Assembly (NCBI GenBank): GCA_011799875.1
Contig: CM022301.1
Location: 89,237,667 to 89,301,666 of the forward strand
Length of the DNA stretch: 64,000 nucleotides
DNA from: Thinopyrum elongatum
Taxonomy: Eukaryota > Streptophyta > Magnoliopsida > Poales > Poaceae
Direction: 5' to 3'
In this document: positions 22,948 to 35,258 of the stretch, piece after piece
Numbering within the stretch: the stretch's first letter is position 1
Layout: the number at the start of each line of letters is the position of its first letter
Notes under the pieces: generated by a model
Seen by the model: only the letters and a program-made list of their open reading frames with translations
What the model was told of the DNA's origin: nothing
The model's database searches: none
Translations under genes and position numbers: made by a program

Positions 22948-24122
22948 TCTAGATTATTGACTCTAGTGCAAGTGGGAGACTATTGGAAATATGTCCTAGA
23001 GGCAATAATAAAGTGGTTATTATTATATTTCCTTAATCATGATAAAGGTTTATTATTCACGCTATAATTATATTGACCGGAAACTTAAATACATGTGTGG
23101 ATACATAAACAAATACCGTGTCCCTAGTGAGCCTCTACTAGACTAGCTCATTGATCAAAAGATGGTTAAGGTTTCCTAACCATAGACATGTGTTGTCACT
23201 TGATAACAGGATCACATCATTAGGAGAATGATGTGATGGACAAGACCCATCCGTTAGCTTAGCATATGATCGTTCGGTTTATTGCTACTGCTTTCTTAAT
23301 GTCAAATACATATTCCTTCGACCATGAGATCATGCAACCCCCGGATACCGAAGGAATACCTTGTGTGCTATCAAACATCACAACGTAACTGGGTGATCAT
23401 AAAGATGCTCTACAGGTATCTCCAAAGGTGTCTGTTGAGTTGGCATGGATCGAGATTGGGATTTGTCACTCCGTATGACGGAGAGGTTTCTCTGGGCCCT
23501 CTCAGTAATATAGCATCACAACAAGCTTGCAAGCAAAGTGACTAAGGAGTTAGTTACGAGATGATGTATTACAGAACGAGTAAAGAGACTTGCCGGTAAC
23601 GAGATTGAACTAGGTATGGAGATACCAACGATCGAATCTCGGGAAAGTAACATACCGACAGACAAAGGGAACTACGTATGTTTTCATAAAGGTTAGACCG
23701 ATAAAGATCTTCGTAGAATATGTAGGAACCAATATGGGCATCCAGGTCCCACTATTGGTTATTGAACCGAGAAGCGTCTCGGTCATGTCTACATCATTCT
23801 CGAACCCGTAGGGTCCGCACGCTTAACGTTCGTTGACGATATAGTATTATATGAGTTATGTGAATTGGTGACCGAATGTTGTTCGGAGTCCCGGATGAGA
23901 TCACGAACATGACGAGGAGCTCCGGAATGGTCCGGAGGTAAAGATTGATATATAGGACGATATTATTTGGTCTCCGGAAAGGTTTCGGAATGCACCGGGT
24001 ATTTATCGGATCACCGGAAGGGGTTCCGTGAAGGCCACGGGGAGTTATTGGGCTTATTGGGCCAACGAGGGAAGCACACCAGCGCACAAGGGGCTGGTGC
24101 GCCCCACCTCTAGGCCGCCGGA

Positions 24123-25983
24123 TGATGGCTCATGTCCGCGTCAGTAATTCCCCGAAGAGGAAGGGATGTTGCAGCACAGCTACGATAAGTATTTCCCTCA
24201 GTTATGAAACCAAGGTTATCGAACCAGTAGGAGAACCAAGCAACACTATGTAAACGGTACCTGCACACAAAGAACAAATACTTGCAACCCGACGCGTAAG
24301 AGGGGTTGTCAATCCCTCTCGAGTAAAAGATAGATTGGTTTGTATGATTTTGGGTAAATAGATCTCGCGATAAAACAAAATAAAATAAATAAAGAAAAAG
24401 TGCAGCAAGTTATTTTTGGGGTTTTAGAATAATAGATCTGAAAACAAAAGCAAATAAAAATAGATCTCAAAGCAAATATGATAAAGAATAGACCCGGGGG
24501 CCGTAGATTTCACTAGTGGCTTCTCTCGAGAAAATAGCATACGGCGGGTAAACAAATTACTGTTGGGCAATTGATAGAACTTCAAATAATTATGACGATA
24601 TCTAGGCAATGATCATTATATAGGCATCATGTCCAAGATTAGTAGACCAACTCCTCCCTACAATTGATAGAAGAACAAATAATTATGACGATATCTAGGC
24701 AATGATCATGAATATAGGCATCACGTCCAAGATTAGTAGACCGAAATGATTCTGCATCTACTACTATTACTCCACACACATCGACCGCTATCCAGCATGC
24801 ATCTAGTGTATTAAGTCATGGAGAAACGGAGTAATGCAATAAGAACGATGAATGATGTAGACAAGATCTATTCATGTAGGAATAGACCCCATCTTGTTAT
24901 CCTTAATAGCAACGATCAATACATGTCTTGCTGCTCCTTCTGTCACTGGGAAAGAACACCGCACGACCGAACCCATCACAAAGCACCTCTTCCCATGGCA
25001 AGAAAAATCGATCTAGTTGGCCTAACTAAACCAAAGATTCAAAGAAGAAATACGAGGCTATAAGTAATCATGCATATAAGAGATCAAAAGAAGACTCAAA
25101 TAACTTTCATGGATAAAATAGATCTGATCATAAACTCAAAGTTCATCGGATCCCAACAAACACACCACAAAAAGAGTTACATCAAATAGATCTCCAAGAG
25201 ACCATTATATTGAGAATCAAAAGAGAGAGAGGAAGCCATCTAGCTACTAACTACGGACCCGTAGGTCTACAATGAACTACTCATGCATCATCGGAGAGGC
25301 ACCAATGAGGATGATGAACCCCTCCGTGATGGTGTCTAGATTTAATAGATCTGAAAACAAAAGCAAATAAAAATAGATCTCAAAGCAAATATGATAAATA
25401 ATAGACCCGGGGGCCGTAGATTTCACTAGTGGCTTCCCTCGAGAAAATAGCATACAACGGGTAAACACATTACTGTTGGGCAATTGATAGAACTTCAAAT
25501 AATTATGACGATATCCAGGCAATGATCATTATATAGGCATCACATCCAAGATTAGTAGACCGACTCCTCTGGGATTGTGTTTCATCGACTCCCCTAGGGT
25601 TTTTGGATTTTCGGGGTATTTATAGAGCAAAGAGGAGGTGCAGGAGGCGGCCGAGGTGGGCACAACCCACCAGGGCGCACCTGGGCCCCCAGGCGCGCCT
25701 TGTGCTCCCCTCGGAGCCCCCTCTGGTACTTCTTTGGCCCAACAGGTGTCTTCTGGTCCAGAAAAATTCTCCAAAAAGTTTCACTGTGTTTGGACTCCGT
25801 TTGGTACTGATATTCTGCGAAGTAAAAAACAAGCAAAAACAGCAACTGACACTGGGCACTATGTCAATAGGTTAGTCCCAAAAAATGATATAAAGTTGCT
25901 ATAAAGTGATTGTAAAACATCCAAGAATGATAATAGAACAGCATGGAACAAGCAAAAATTATAGATACGTTGGAGACGTATCA
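24123..25983 (-). mobile_element. Solo Gypsy LTR nested in the Copia 3' LTR
   Basis: Flanked by the perfect TSD CCGGA (24118-24122 and 25984-25988). On the minus strand it begins TGATACGTCTCCAACGTATC and ends with CA. No internal gag-pol is present, which is the product expected from recombination between the two LTRs of one element. It contains a two-copy internal duplication (see 24424-25560). Confidence 0.92.
24424..25560. repeat. Internal duplication in the solo LTR
   Basis: The stretch 24424-24660 (starting AGATCTGAAAACAAAAGC and running through AGACCCGGGGGCCG to GATTAGTAGACC) recurs at 25347-25560 in the same orientation, at 912-bp spacing and with few differences. Part also recurs at 24662-24743. 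This makes the LTR longer than its relatives of about 1570-1580 bp. Confidence 0.85.
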
Positions 25984-26633
25984 CCGGACCTTAGGGAAGG
26001 AAAGGGGGGAGGGCTAGCCCCTCCTGCCTTCTCTTTCACATGAGAGAAAGGAAAGGGGCGCCTCCCCTCATGCCTTCTCCCCAGGCGCCAAAGAAGGAAG
26101 GCGAAGACGTGGCCAGGGCAAGCCCTAGGGCTAGCCGCCGGCCCCCTTGGGGGCGCCCTAGGCTGCCTCCCCTCCTCCCCCGCCTATATATATGAGAGGA
26201 GGGAGAGTGGCAACACACACCACGAATCCCCAAGTCGTGTGTGGCGCCTCGTCTCCCTCTAGTTCTAGTTCCTCCTCCGTCCACGTCCGTTGTGCTTGGC
26301 GAAGCCCTGTGGATAGTTTCATCACCACTATCACCACGCCGTCGTGCTGTCGGAACTTATCTACTACTTCGCCTCTCTTGCTGGATTGAGAAGGCGAGGA
26401 CGTCATCAAGCTGAACGTGTGCTGAACGTAGAGGTGCCGTACGTTTAGTACTTGATCGGGACGGATCGTGAAGGTGTACGACTACATCAATCACGTTGAT
26501 AAACTCTTCCGCTTAGCGATCTACAAGGGTATGTAGATGCTCTCCCCGTCTCGTAACTATGCATCTCCATGGATAGATCTTGCGTGTGCGTAGAATTTTT
26601 TTTGTTTTCCATGCAACGTTCCCCAACACCGAT

Positions 26634-27390
26634 GACATTGCACAGCGAGCACACCTCCTGTTAATTCACACACCTGCACGCATGCCTCCCGGTCTACCTG
26701 CGCGGGAGACTGCTCGCATGCGTCCTGTCAACTCATGGCTGCTCACATGGCACACGGGTCATGTGGCGGCACGTATATTGTTTTTCTCTTTTGATGATTA
26801 ATTATGCCGCTTTATTGCTTAACCGAAGCATGGCACATATCCATTGTTGGTCTAACGCCCACGGTTCGAATAAATAATCCGTTTGTGATATTGGTTCCCA
26901 ATTATTAATAATCTCCCATTTGTAAGAAGATAAATATTACATCAAAACTTGTCTCAAATTTGACAAAAAAAGTTTAATACCACTGTGTATTGGTGTCCAT
27001 ATGACAACACGATAAGTTTCATGAATTTCAAATAAGTTTTGGATGTACTAGATTTTAGAAATCAATGTTGTCAATGTATGAAATTTATTGCACGGGGAGT
27101 AAACATGCACCCAGTGAGACACATGTGTTTTTCCAATCCATTTAGGTGCACTATCACGTGTGCATGTAGCTCAAATTTGATTTTTGCACATTATACCCCT
27201 AGAAAATCAATCAATGTACTAAAACGTCTTAATGATCTCTGTTTTTTTTCAAAATTAAAACGTCCCTCATTTGGTAACATATGTTCACCGCGGGAAAATT
27301 TAACATGCATCGTAGTTGAGGTGGATGCGTGGTGTGTGTGTGTGTACGTCTGGGGTGGGGGGGCTGGCAGTACACTATGAGTCAAGAGCC
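26634..27390. other. Inner CACTA sequence, no gene seen
   Basis: Resumes the sequence interrupted at 15923. It contains CACGCATGCCTCC-like repeats (26676-26730) similar to 15895-15920 and an ACGGTTCGAATAAATAATCCG subterminal-like motif near 26865. Beyond that it is AT-rich with no supported gene. Confidence 0.5.
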
Positions 27391-28713
27391 ACTGTGTGGG
27401 TTGGCCGTTTTGTGAGGCAGGTGCCACATCAAAGTCGTAAATTTGTTATTTAAAACATTACACAACCCTTTCATACATACATGTTTGGGCCACATGCAGT
27501 CGGTGGTTGACCTACACGACACTCACTCGCGTGTGACGCTTTCTATGGGCCCGCGAGGTCGTCGTCCATCACTTCGACCAACAGCCGGCAGAGAGGTTAA
27601 TTTGACCAGCAAGGTTGATTCTTTTTTCTTTGTGTTACGGTGGGAGTATATAGTACGCGTCGAAGAGGTGGGAGGGGACCAGCATATATACTACGTACGC
27701 GTCCGTAAACACACCTCACTCAGTGTCGGGACTTTTCGGTTTCCGAGGCACGTGCCACATCAAAGTTGTGCATTGGCTATTCAAACATCACACAACACCT
27801 ATTTGGGCCACATGTATGCAGGCGGTGGTTATCCTAGGACACTCACGCGTGACGCTTCCATCTGTGGGCCCGCGAGGTCATCGTCCATGCATGCATCACT
27901 TTGACCTACATCGGGAGGTTAATTAACTTCACCATTAAGGAGGATTCTTTTTGGTTTGTATTACGGTAGGAGCATATAGTATGCGTCAAAGAGGGGGAAG
28001 GGGACCAGCATATGTAGTACGCTTCATGAACCTCACTCTATGTGGGGACTTTACGATTTTCGAGCATGTGCCACATCAAAGTTGTGCATTTTGGGTATTC
28101 AAACATCACAACCACACACACCTCTCCATACACAGTTTGGCCCACATGCAAAGCGATGGTGGTTGTCCTCTGGCACCCACTCACGCGGTTATCAGCGATA
28201 TCGATGCTTTCCATCTATGGGCCTGCTTGGTCCATCACTACTTTGCTCGACAACAAGAGAGGTTAATTTGACTTAGGAGGGGATTATTTTTTGGTTTGTA
28301 TTACGGTATATAGGTCATGCTCTGGGATGACATGATATAGTTTTAGCACACATGCATGTGTACGCATGAATCCCTCCCACCGAGTCGAAGTGGGCACTAC
28401 CACGACACGTCATGAACCGATCTTGCTCTGTGTGGGGACTGTATGATTTTCGACGCACACGCCACATCAATGTTGTGCATGGTATTCAAACATGCTTGCA
28501 TCACCTCCATACATACATATGCATGCAGTGGTTGTCTTCGAATGGTACACTCCCTCGCGTGGTTATCGGCGACAAGCCTATATATTCGTGGGCCCGCGTG
28601 GACATCCATGATCACTTTGACCGTCAACGAGATAAGTTACCATGGTGGATTCTTCCTTTGGTTCATGTTTTCGTAGTAGGTCATGGTGAGATTCAGACCT
28701 AAGTTTGAGCGCA

Positions 28714-30116
28714 TGATACGTCTCCATCGTATCTACTTTTCCAAACTCTTTTGCCCTTGTTTTGGACTCTAATTTGCATGATTTGAATGGAACTAACCCA
28801 GACTGACGTTGTTTTCAGCAGAATTGCCATGGTGTTATTTTTGTGCAGTAATAAAAGTTCTCGGAATGACCTGAAACTTCACGGAGATCAGTTTTGGAAT
28901 AAATAAAAAATATTGGCAAAAGAATCAACCGAAGGGGGCCCACACCCTGTCCACAAGGGTGGGGGGCGCACCCACCCCCCTGGGGCGCGCCCTCTGTCCT
29001 TGTGGGCCCCCTGGACCTCGACCGACCTCAACTCCAACTCCATATATTCACGTTCGGGGAGAAAAAAATTAGAGAGAAGGATTCATCGCGTTTTATGATA
29101 CGGAGCCGCCGCCACCTCCTGTTCTTCCTCGGGAGACCAGATCTGGAGTCCGTTCGGGGCTCCGGAGAGGGGAAATCGTCGCCGTCGTCATCATCAACCA
29201 TCCTCCATCACCAATTTCATGATGCTCAACGCCGTGCGTGAGAAATCCCATCGTAGGCTTGCTGGGCGGTGGTGGGTTGGATGAGATTTACCATGTAATC
29301 GAGTTAGTTTTGTTAGGGTTTGATCCCTAGTATCCACTATGTTCTAAGATTGATGTTGCTATGACTGCTATGCTTAATGCTTGTCACTAGGGCCCGAGTG
29401 CCATGATTTCAGATCTGAACCCTTTATGTTTCCATGAATATATTTGTGTTCTTGATCCTATCTTGCAAGTTATAGTCACCTACTACGTGTTATGATCCGG
29501 CAACCCCGGAGTGACAATAGTTGGGACACTTCCCGGTGATGACCGTAGTTTGAGGAGATCATGTATTCACTAAGTGCTAATGCTCTGGTCCGGTTCTCTA
29601 TTAAAAGGATGCCTTAATATCCCTTAGTTTCCAATAGGACCCCGCTACCACGGGAGGGTAGGACAAAAGATGCCATGCAAGTTCTTTTCCATAAGCACGT
29701 ATGACTATATTCGGAATACATGCCTACATTATATTGATGAAGTGGAGCTAGTTCTGTGTCACCCTATGTTATAACTGTTGCATGATGAATTCCATCCAAC
29801 ATAATTATCCATCATTGATCCATTGCCTACGAGCTTTTCACATATTGATCTTTGCTAAGTTACTTTTCCGTTGCCACTGTTACAATTGCTACAAAACTGC
29901 TGCTGTTACTTTTGCCACCGTTACCGTTACTTCCATACTACTTTGCTACTAAATACTTTGCTGCAGATATTAAATCTTTCAGGTGTGGTTGAATTGACAA
30001 CTCAGCTGCTAATACTGGAGAATATTATTTGGCTCTCCTTGTGTTGAATCAATAAATTTGGGTTGAATACTCTACCCTCGAAAACTGCTGCGATCCCCTA
30101 TACTTGTGGGTTATCA
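28714..30116 (+). repeat. 5' LTR of the Gypsy element
   Basis: 1403 bp, starting TGATACGTCTCCATCGTATC and ending TTGTGGGTTATCA. The last 276 bp match 32883-33158 closely. Confidence 0.92.
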
Positions 30117-30127
30117 AGACCTTTTTC

Positions 30128-30145
30128 TGGCGCCGTTGCCGGGGA
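30128..30145 (+). other. Primer-binding site (tRNA-Asp)
   Basis: TGGCGCCGTTGCCGGGGA is complementary to the 3' end of plant tRNA-Asp with CCA added. It lies 11 bases after the LTR end. Confidence 0.9.
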
Positions 30146-30194
30146 GCATAGCTCTATTCTCTGAGTCACTTGGGATTTATATCTGTTGATCACT

Positions 30195-32498
30195 ATGAGG
30201 AATTTGAAAGATACTAGAACCAAGATTTTTCCCTCTACTACGAGGGGAGGTAAGGAACTGCCATCTAGCTCTGCACTTGATTCACCTTCTGTTTTGAGTA
30301 AGCTTGCGACACCTTCACCTGCTAGTAATTCTGATATGTCGCAAGTAATTGATGATGCCACTTCTGCTATACATGATGATAATGATGATACTACTGCTTT
30401 GCTTGATAATACTATGCCACTAGGTGAATTTCTTGATGAACAACTTGCTAGGGTTAGAGAAAATGAAATTGTTGAAACTGATGATATTATTGAAACTGAA
30501 GATTATGATTCTCCCCCTAGATATGAATTACCTGTTGTACCTGAGGGTTATATTATGGATGAAGAAACTGCTAGAGACTTTCTTGCTTGCAATGATAGAG
30601 AAGATCTTAAGAAATTGCTAGCTAAGCTGAAAGAAAAATCCTTGAATGCTAGAATGCAATATGATCCTAAGTTTGCTACTTCACCTATCTTTGTTACTGA
30701 TAAGGATTATGAATTCTCTGTCGATCCTGAGTTAATTACTTTGGTTGAATTTGATCCTTTCTATGGTTATGAATTTGAAACTGTTGTGGCACATCTTACT
30801 AAATTGAATGATATAGCCACCCTATTTGCTCATGAGGAAAAAATTTGCTACTATTATATTCTTAAATTGTTTTCTTTCTTGTTAAAGGGTGATGCTAAGT
30901 TATGGTTTAATTCTCTTGCTCTTGGTTGTGTGCGTAGTCCCCAGGATATGATATATTACTTCTCTCAAAAATATTTCCCTGCTCATAAGAAACAAGCTGC
31001 TCTAAAAGAAATATTTAACTTTGTGCAAATTGAAGAAGATAGTCTCCCACAAGCTTGGGGGAGGCTTCTCCAGTTACTTAATGCTTTGCCTGATCACCCT
31101 CTCAAGAAAAATGAAATACTTGATATCTTTTATAATGGACTAACTGATGCTTCCAGAGACCACCTGGATAGTTGTGCTGGTTGTGTTTCCAGGGAACGAA
31201 CTGTTGAGCAAGCTGAATTGCTTTTAAATAATATATTGAGTAATGATAATGATTGGACACTTCCTGAACCAACTCCTAAGCCAACTCTGAAGAAAAGGGG
31301 TATTCTATTTCTCAGTCCCGAAGATATGCAAGAGGCAAAGAAATCTATGAAAGAAAAAGGTATTAAAGCTGAAGATGTTAAGAATTTACCGCCTATTGAA
31401 GAAATACATGGTCTTGATAACCCGACACCAGTAGTAGAGGTAAACTCTCTCCGTAGATTTGATGAAGGTGATATTCCTCATAATAAGTCTGCTAGTCAAT
31501 GCTTGGATGAGTTTGATAATTTTATTGTTAAACAAGGAAATTTCAATGCTTATGTTAGTAGACAATTGAAACGTAATGCTTACATGCTTGACCACTTGGG
31601 TGATTATATGAGTAGAACTGTTAATGATCTTAAGCTTATTAGTAAACATGCTTCCATGGTTACAACTCAAGTAGAACAAGTACTTAAAGCACAGGATGAT
31701 TTGCTTAATGAGTTGAATAATAAGAACAATGATAATGCTGTTAGGGTTATGACTAGAGGTGGTAAAATGACTCAGGAACCTTTGTATTATGAGGGCCATC
31801 CTAAGAGAGTTGAGCAAGATTCTCAGAGAATTAATACTGATGCATCTAGATCTAGTAATAAAAAGAAAAAGAAAACTGATAGGACTTTGCATACTTCTAG
31901 TGAACCTATTATAGACACACCTGAGAATCCAAATGATATTTCTATTTCTGATGCTGAGACACAATCTGGTGATGAACATGAACCTAGTGATAATGTTAAT
32001 GATGATGTTCATGTTGATGCTCAACCTAGTAATGATAATGATGTAGAGATTGAACCTGCTGTTGACCTTGAGAACCCACAATCAAAGAATCAACGTTATG
32101 ATAAGAGAGACTTTGTTGCTAGAAAACATGGTAGAGAAAGGGAACCATGGGTTCAGAAACCCATGCCCTTTCCTCCTAAACCATCCAAGAAAAAGGATGA
32201 TGAGGATTTTGAGCGTTTTGCTGAAATGATTAGACCTATCTTCTTGCGTATGCATTTAACTGACATACTTAAAATGCCTCCTTATGCTAAGTATATGAAA
32301 GATATTGTTACAAATAAAAGAAAGATACCAGAGGCTGAAATTTCCACCATGCTTGCTAATTACACTTTTAAGGGTGGAATACCAAAGAAACTTGGAGATC
32401 CAGGAGTACCAACTATACCATGCTCCATTAAAAGAAACTATGTTAAAACTGCTTATGTGATCTTGGAGCCGGTGTTAGTGTTATGCCTTTCGACTTGA
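30195..32498 (+). CDS. Gypsy gag polyprotein (N-terminal part of gag-pol)
   Basis: 767 residues from ATG 30195, long and uninterrupted. An acidic, Ser/Thr-rich N-terminus leads into a retrotransposon gag (capsid) domain at about residues 185-350 (VEFDPFYGYEFET, KGDAKLWFNSL, FSQKYFPAHKK, DSLPQAWGRLLQLL, GLTDASRDHLDSCAGG-like). A linker rich in Asp, Asn and Lys follows. No CCHC knuckle is evident. The frame ends by a one-base shift just where the protease begins: the DLGAG site is present in the next frame at 32459-32473. Capsid proteins of this kind package element RNA. Because the frame is intact this copy could in principle supply Gag in trans; that is inference. Confidence 0.85.
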   Translation: MRNLKDTRTKIFPSTTRGGKELPSSSALDSPSVLSKLATPSPASNSDMSQVIDDATSAIHDDNDDTTALLDNTMPLGEFLDEQLARVRENEIVETDDIIETEDYDSPPRYELPVVPEGYIMDEETARDFLACNDREDLKKLLAKLKEKSLNARMQYDPKFATSPIFVTDKDYEFSVDPELITLVEFDPFYGYEFETVVAHLTKLNDIATLFAHEEKICYYYILKLFSFLLKGDAKLWFNSLALGCVRSPQDMIYYFSQKYFPAHKKQAALKEIFNFVQIEEDSLPQAWGRLLQLLNALPDHPLKKNEILDIFYNGLTDASRDHLDSCAGCVSRERTVEQAELLLNNILSNDNDWTLPEPTPKPTLKKRGILFLSPEDMQEAKKSMKEKGIKAEDVKNLPPIEEIHGLDNPTPVVEVNSLRRFDEGDIPHNKSASQCLDEFDNFIVKQGNFNAYVSRQLKRNAYMLDHLGDYMSRTVNDLKLISKHASMVTTQVEQVLKAQDDLLNELNNKNNDNAVRVMTRGGKMTQEPLYYEGHPKRVEQDSQRINTDASRSSNKKKKKTDRTLHTSSEPIIDTPENPNDISISDAETQSGDEHEPSDNVNDDVHVDAQPSNDNDVEIEPAVDLENPQSKNQRYDKRDFVARKHGREREPWVQKPMPFPPKPSKKKDDEDFERFAEMIRPIFLRMHLTDILKMPPYAKYMKDIVTNKRKIPEAEISTMLANYTFKGGIPKKLGDPGVPTIPCSIKRNYVKTAYVILEPVLVLCLST

Positions 32499-32800
32499 AT
32501 TGAATAAGTTGACACCTACTGAAATCTCTTTGCAAATGGCTGATAAATCAACTGCTATACCCATCGGTATTTGTGAGGATGTGCCTATTGTGGTTGCAAA
32601 CGTTACTATCTTAACAGACTTTGTTATTCTTGATATTCCTGAGGATGACAGTATGTCGATCATCCTTGGTAGACCCTTTTTGAATACTGCAGGGGCTGTT
32701 ATTGATTGCAATAAAGGCAATGCCACTTTTCATGTTAATGGTAATGAGCATACGGTACACTTTCTGAAGAAACAACCTCAAGTTCATAGTATCAACTTTA
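32459..32800 (+). pseudogene. Gypsy retropepsin, frameshifted
   Basis: Reads CDLGAGVSVMPFDL (active-site DLGA) out of frame with gag, meets a TGA near 32501, then continues from about 32506 with LTPTEISLQMADKSTAIPIG and the flap-distal block IILGRPFLNTAGAVIDC. It stops being recognisable at about 32800, where filler-like sequence and the 3' LTR begin. Confidence 0.85.
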
Positions 32801-32882
32801 TTGGAAAATTTTCAACTATTACTATACGGTACACTATTTTCAACTATTACTATTGGAAAATTTTCATAGTATCAACTTTATC

Positions 32883-33158
32883 CATATTGATCTTTGCTAA
32901 GTTACTTTTCCGTTGCCACTGTTACAATTGCTACGAAGCTGCTACTGTTACTTTTGCCACCGTTACCGTTACTTCCATACTACTTTGCTACTCAATACTT
33001 TGCTGCAGATATTAAGTCTTTCAGGTGTGGTTGAATTGACAACTCAGCTGCTAATACTTGAGAATATTATTTGGCTCCCCTTGTGTCGAATCAATAAATT
33101 TGGGTTGAATACTCTACCCTCAAAAACTGTTGCGATCCCCTATACTTGTGGGTTATCA
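32883..33158 (+). repeat. Truncated 3' LTR of the Gypsy element
   Basis: Matches 29841-30116 of the 5' LTR, from CATATTGATCTTTGC to GGGTTATCA. The first 1.1 kb of the LTR is missing. Confidence 0.9.
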
Positions 33159-33678
33159 GGCATATTATGCATGCATGCATGAATCCCCGTCATCGGCTCG
33201 AAGTGTTGTGTGACATACATATATACAATGCGTCGTCAACTAACCCTCGCTCCGTGTGGGGATTTTTGGTTCCAAAGCACGGTGCCACAACAAAGTTGTT
33301 CCATTGTGTATTCAAACATCAACACTCCATACATATGTTTGGGCCACATGCAGGCAGTGGTTGTCTTCGGGGAATAGCTACTTGCGTGATTATTGGCGAG
33401 CTAGCCCATCTCTGGGGTCGCATGGATGTCCATCACTTTGACCAACAACAAGAGAGAGGTTGTACGACCAAGGTGGATTCTTCTTGGTCCATTTTTATGA
33501 TACATCTTGGTGAGATGCCCTCTCCCGCCGACTGAAAAAGTGTGTGTGTGAGTGTGTGTGTGTGTGCGTGTTTGATGGGGGGGAATTCTACTTCACACTT
33601 TGCTACGTGAACCACTGTGGGGGCGGGCATGCGTTCATAGCTTAGGATTCCCCTCCTGCCGACACGAAGGGGGGGGGG

Positions 33679-35258
33679 TGATACGTCTCCAACGTATCTA
33701 TAATTTTTGATTGTTCCATGCTATTATATTACCTGTTTTGGATGTTTTATATGCATTAATATGCTATTTTATATTATTTTTGGGACTAACCTATTAACCT
33801 AGAGCCCAGTGCCAGTTTTTGTTTTTTTCCTTGTTTTTGAGTTTTGCAGAAAAGGAATACCAAACGGAGTCCAAACGGAATAAAACTTTCGCCATGATCT
33901 TTCTTGGACCAGAAGGAAATCAGGAGACTTGGAGATGAAGTCGGAGGAGCCACGAGGCGGCCACAAGGACGGAGGGCGTGCCCAGGGGGGTAGGGCGTGC
34001 CCCCCACCCTTGTGGACCCCTTGTGCACCTCTTGACCTAATTCTTTTGCCTATATATACTCTTATATGCCCAAACCACCAGAGGCATCCACGAAAATACT
34101 TTTCCACCGCCGCAACCTTCTGTACCCGTGAGATTCCATCCAGGGGCCTTTTTCGGCGTCCTGCCGGAGGGGGATTCGATCACGCAGGGCTTCTACATCA
34201 ACACCATTGCCCTTCCGATGAAGCATGAGTAGTTTACCTCAGACCTACGGGTCCATAGCTAGTAGCTAGATGGCTTCTTCTCTCTCTTTGATTCTCAATA
34301 CCATGTTCTCCTCGATGTTCTTCGAGATCTATTTGATGTAACACTTTTTTGCGGTGTGTTTGCCGAGATCCGATGAATTGTGGATTTATGATCAGCTTAT
34401 CTATGAATATTATTTGAATCTTCTCTGGATTCTTTTATGCATGATTTGATATCTTTGTAATTCTCTTTGAACTATCGGTTTGGTTTGGCCAACTAGATTG
34501 GTTTTTCTTGCAATGGGAGAAGTGCTTAGCTTTGGGTTCAATCTTGTGGTGTCCTTTCCCAGTGACAGTAGGGGCAGCAAGGCACGTATTGTATTGTTGC
34601 CATCGAGGTTAAAAAGATGGGGTTTTCATCATATTGCTTGAGTTAATTCCTCTACATCATGTCATCTTACTTAATGCGTTACTCCGTTCTTTATGAACTT
34701 AATACTCTAGATGCATGCTGGATAGCGGTCGATGTGTGGAGTAATAGTAGTAGATGCAAAATCATTTCAGTCTACTTGACACGGACGTGATGCCTATATT
34801 CATGATCATTGCCTTAGATATCGTCATAACTTTGCGCTTTTCTATCAATTGCTCGGCAGTAATTTGTTCACCCACCATAATAGTTTCTATCTTGAGAGAA
34901 GCCTCTAGTGAAACCTATGGCCCCCGGGTCTATTTTCCATCATATTACTTTTCGATCTACTATTTTGCAATCTTTTACTTTCCGATCTATAAAACAAAAA
35001 TACCAAAAATATTTACTTTATCGTTTATCTATCTCTATCAGATCTCACTTTTGCAAATAACCGTGAAGGGATTGACAACCCCTTTATCACGTTGGGTGCA
35101 AGTTGTTTGATTGTTTGTGCAGGTATTCGGTGATTTGTGCATTGTCTCCTACTGGATTGATACCTTGGTTCTCAAACTGAGGGAAATACTTATCTCTACT
35201 TTGCTGCATCACCCTTTCCTTTTCAAGGGAAAAACCAACGCAAGCTCAAGAAGTAGCA
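33679..35258 (+). mobile_element. Solo Gypsy LTR, plus orientation
   Basis: Starts TGATACGTCTCCAACGTATC and ends CAAGCTCAAGAAGTAGCA. TSD GGGGG at 33674-33678 and 35259-35263 lies in a G-run, so it is weakly diagnostic. It is homologous to 36710-38275 in the opposite orientation. It sits in the tandem array and has no internal domain. Confidence 0.88.

Larger units (their letters stand above)
15924..26628 (+). mobile_element. Copia retrotransposon, Angela/BARE1/WIS group
   Basis: Complete in layout: 5' LTR 15924-17694, tRNA-Met binding site 17696-17709, gag-protease-integrase-RT-RNase H, purine tract 22971-22980, and 3' LTR 22981-26628 interrupted by a nested solo LTR. Flanking 5-mers are CTGAT (15919-15923) and CCGAT (26629-26633), a TSD with one transition. 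The gene order with integrase before RT defines Copia. All reading frames are damaged, so the copy is dead. Confidence 0.93.
22981..26628 (+). repeat. 3' LTR of the Copia element, interrupted
   Basis: Starts TATTGGAAATATGTCC (the initial TG has become TA) directly after the purine tract AGTGGGAGAC, and ends TTCCCCAACA. The LTR is split at 24122/25984 by a solo Gypsy LTR, and its sequence resumes after CCGGA with CCTTAGGGAAGG as in the 5' LTR at 17066. Confidence 0.92.
28714..33158 (+). mobile_element. Gypsy retrotransposon with deleted pol (Sabrina-like)
   Basis: 5' LTR, tRNA-Asp binding site, a long gag frame, a broken protease, then directly the last 276 bp of the 3' LTR. RT, RNase H and integrase are absent. 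Flanks are GCGCA on the left and GGCATA on the right, so the TSD is imperfect. It is inserted in the tandem array. The family name is from memory of the LTR and is uncertain. Confidence 0.85.

Noticed and set aside
31386..32081. Long minus-strand open frame (231 codons) opposite gag
   Set aside because: It is an antisense shadow of the biased gag codons. It is Ile/Arg/Asn-rich with no domain pattern, and the plus frame is a clear gag.
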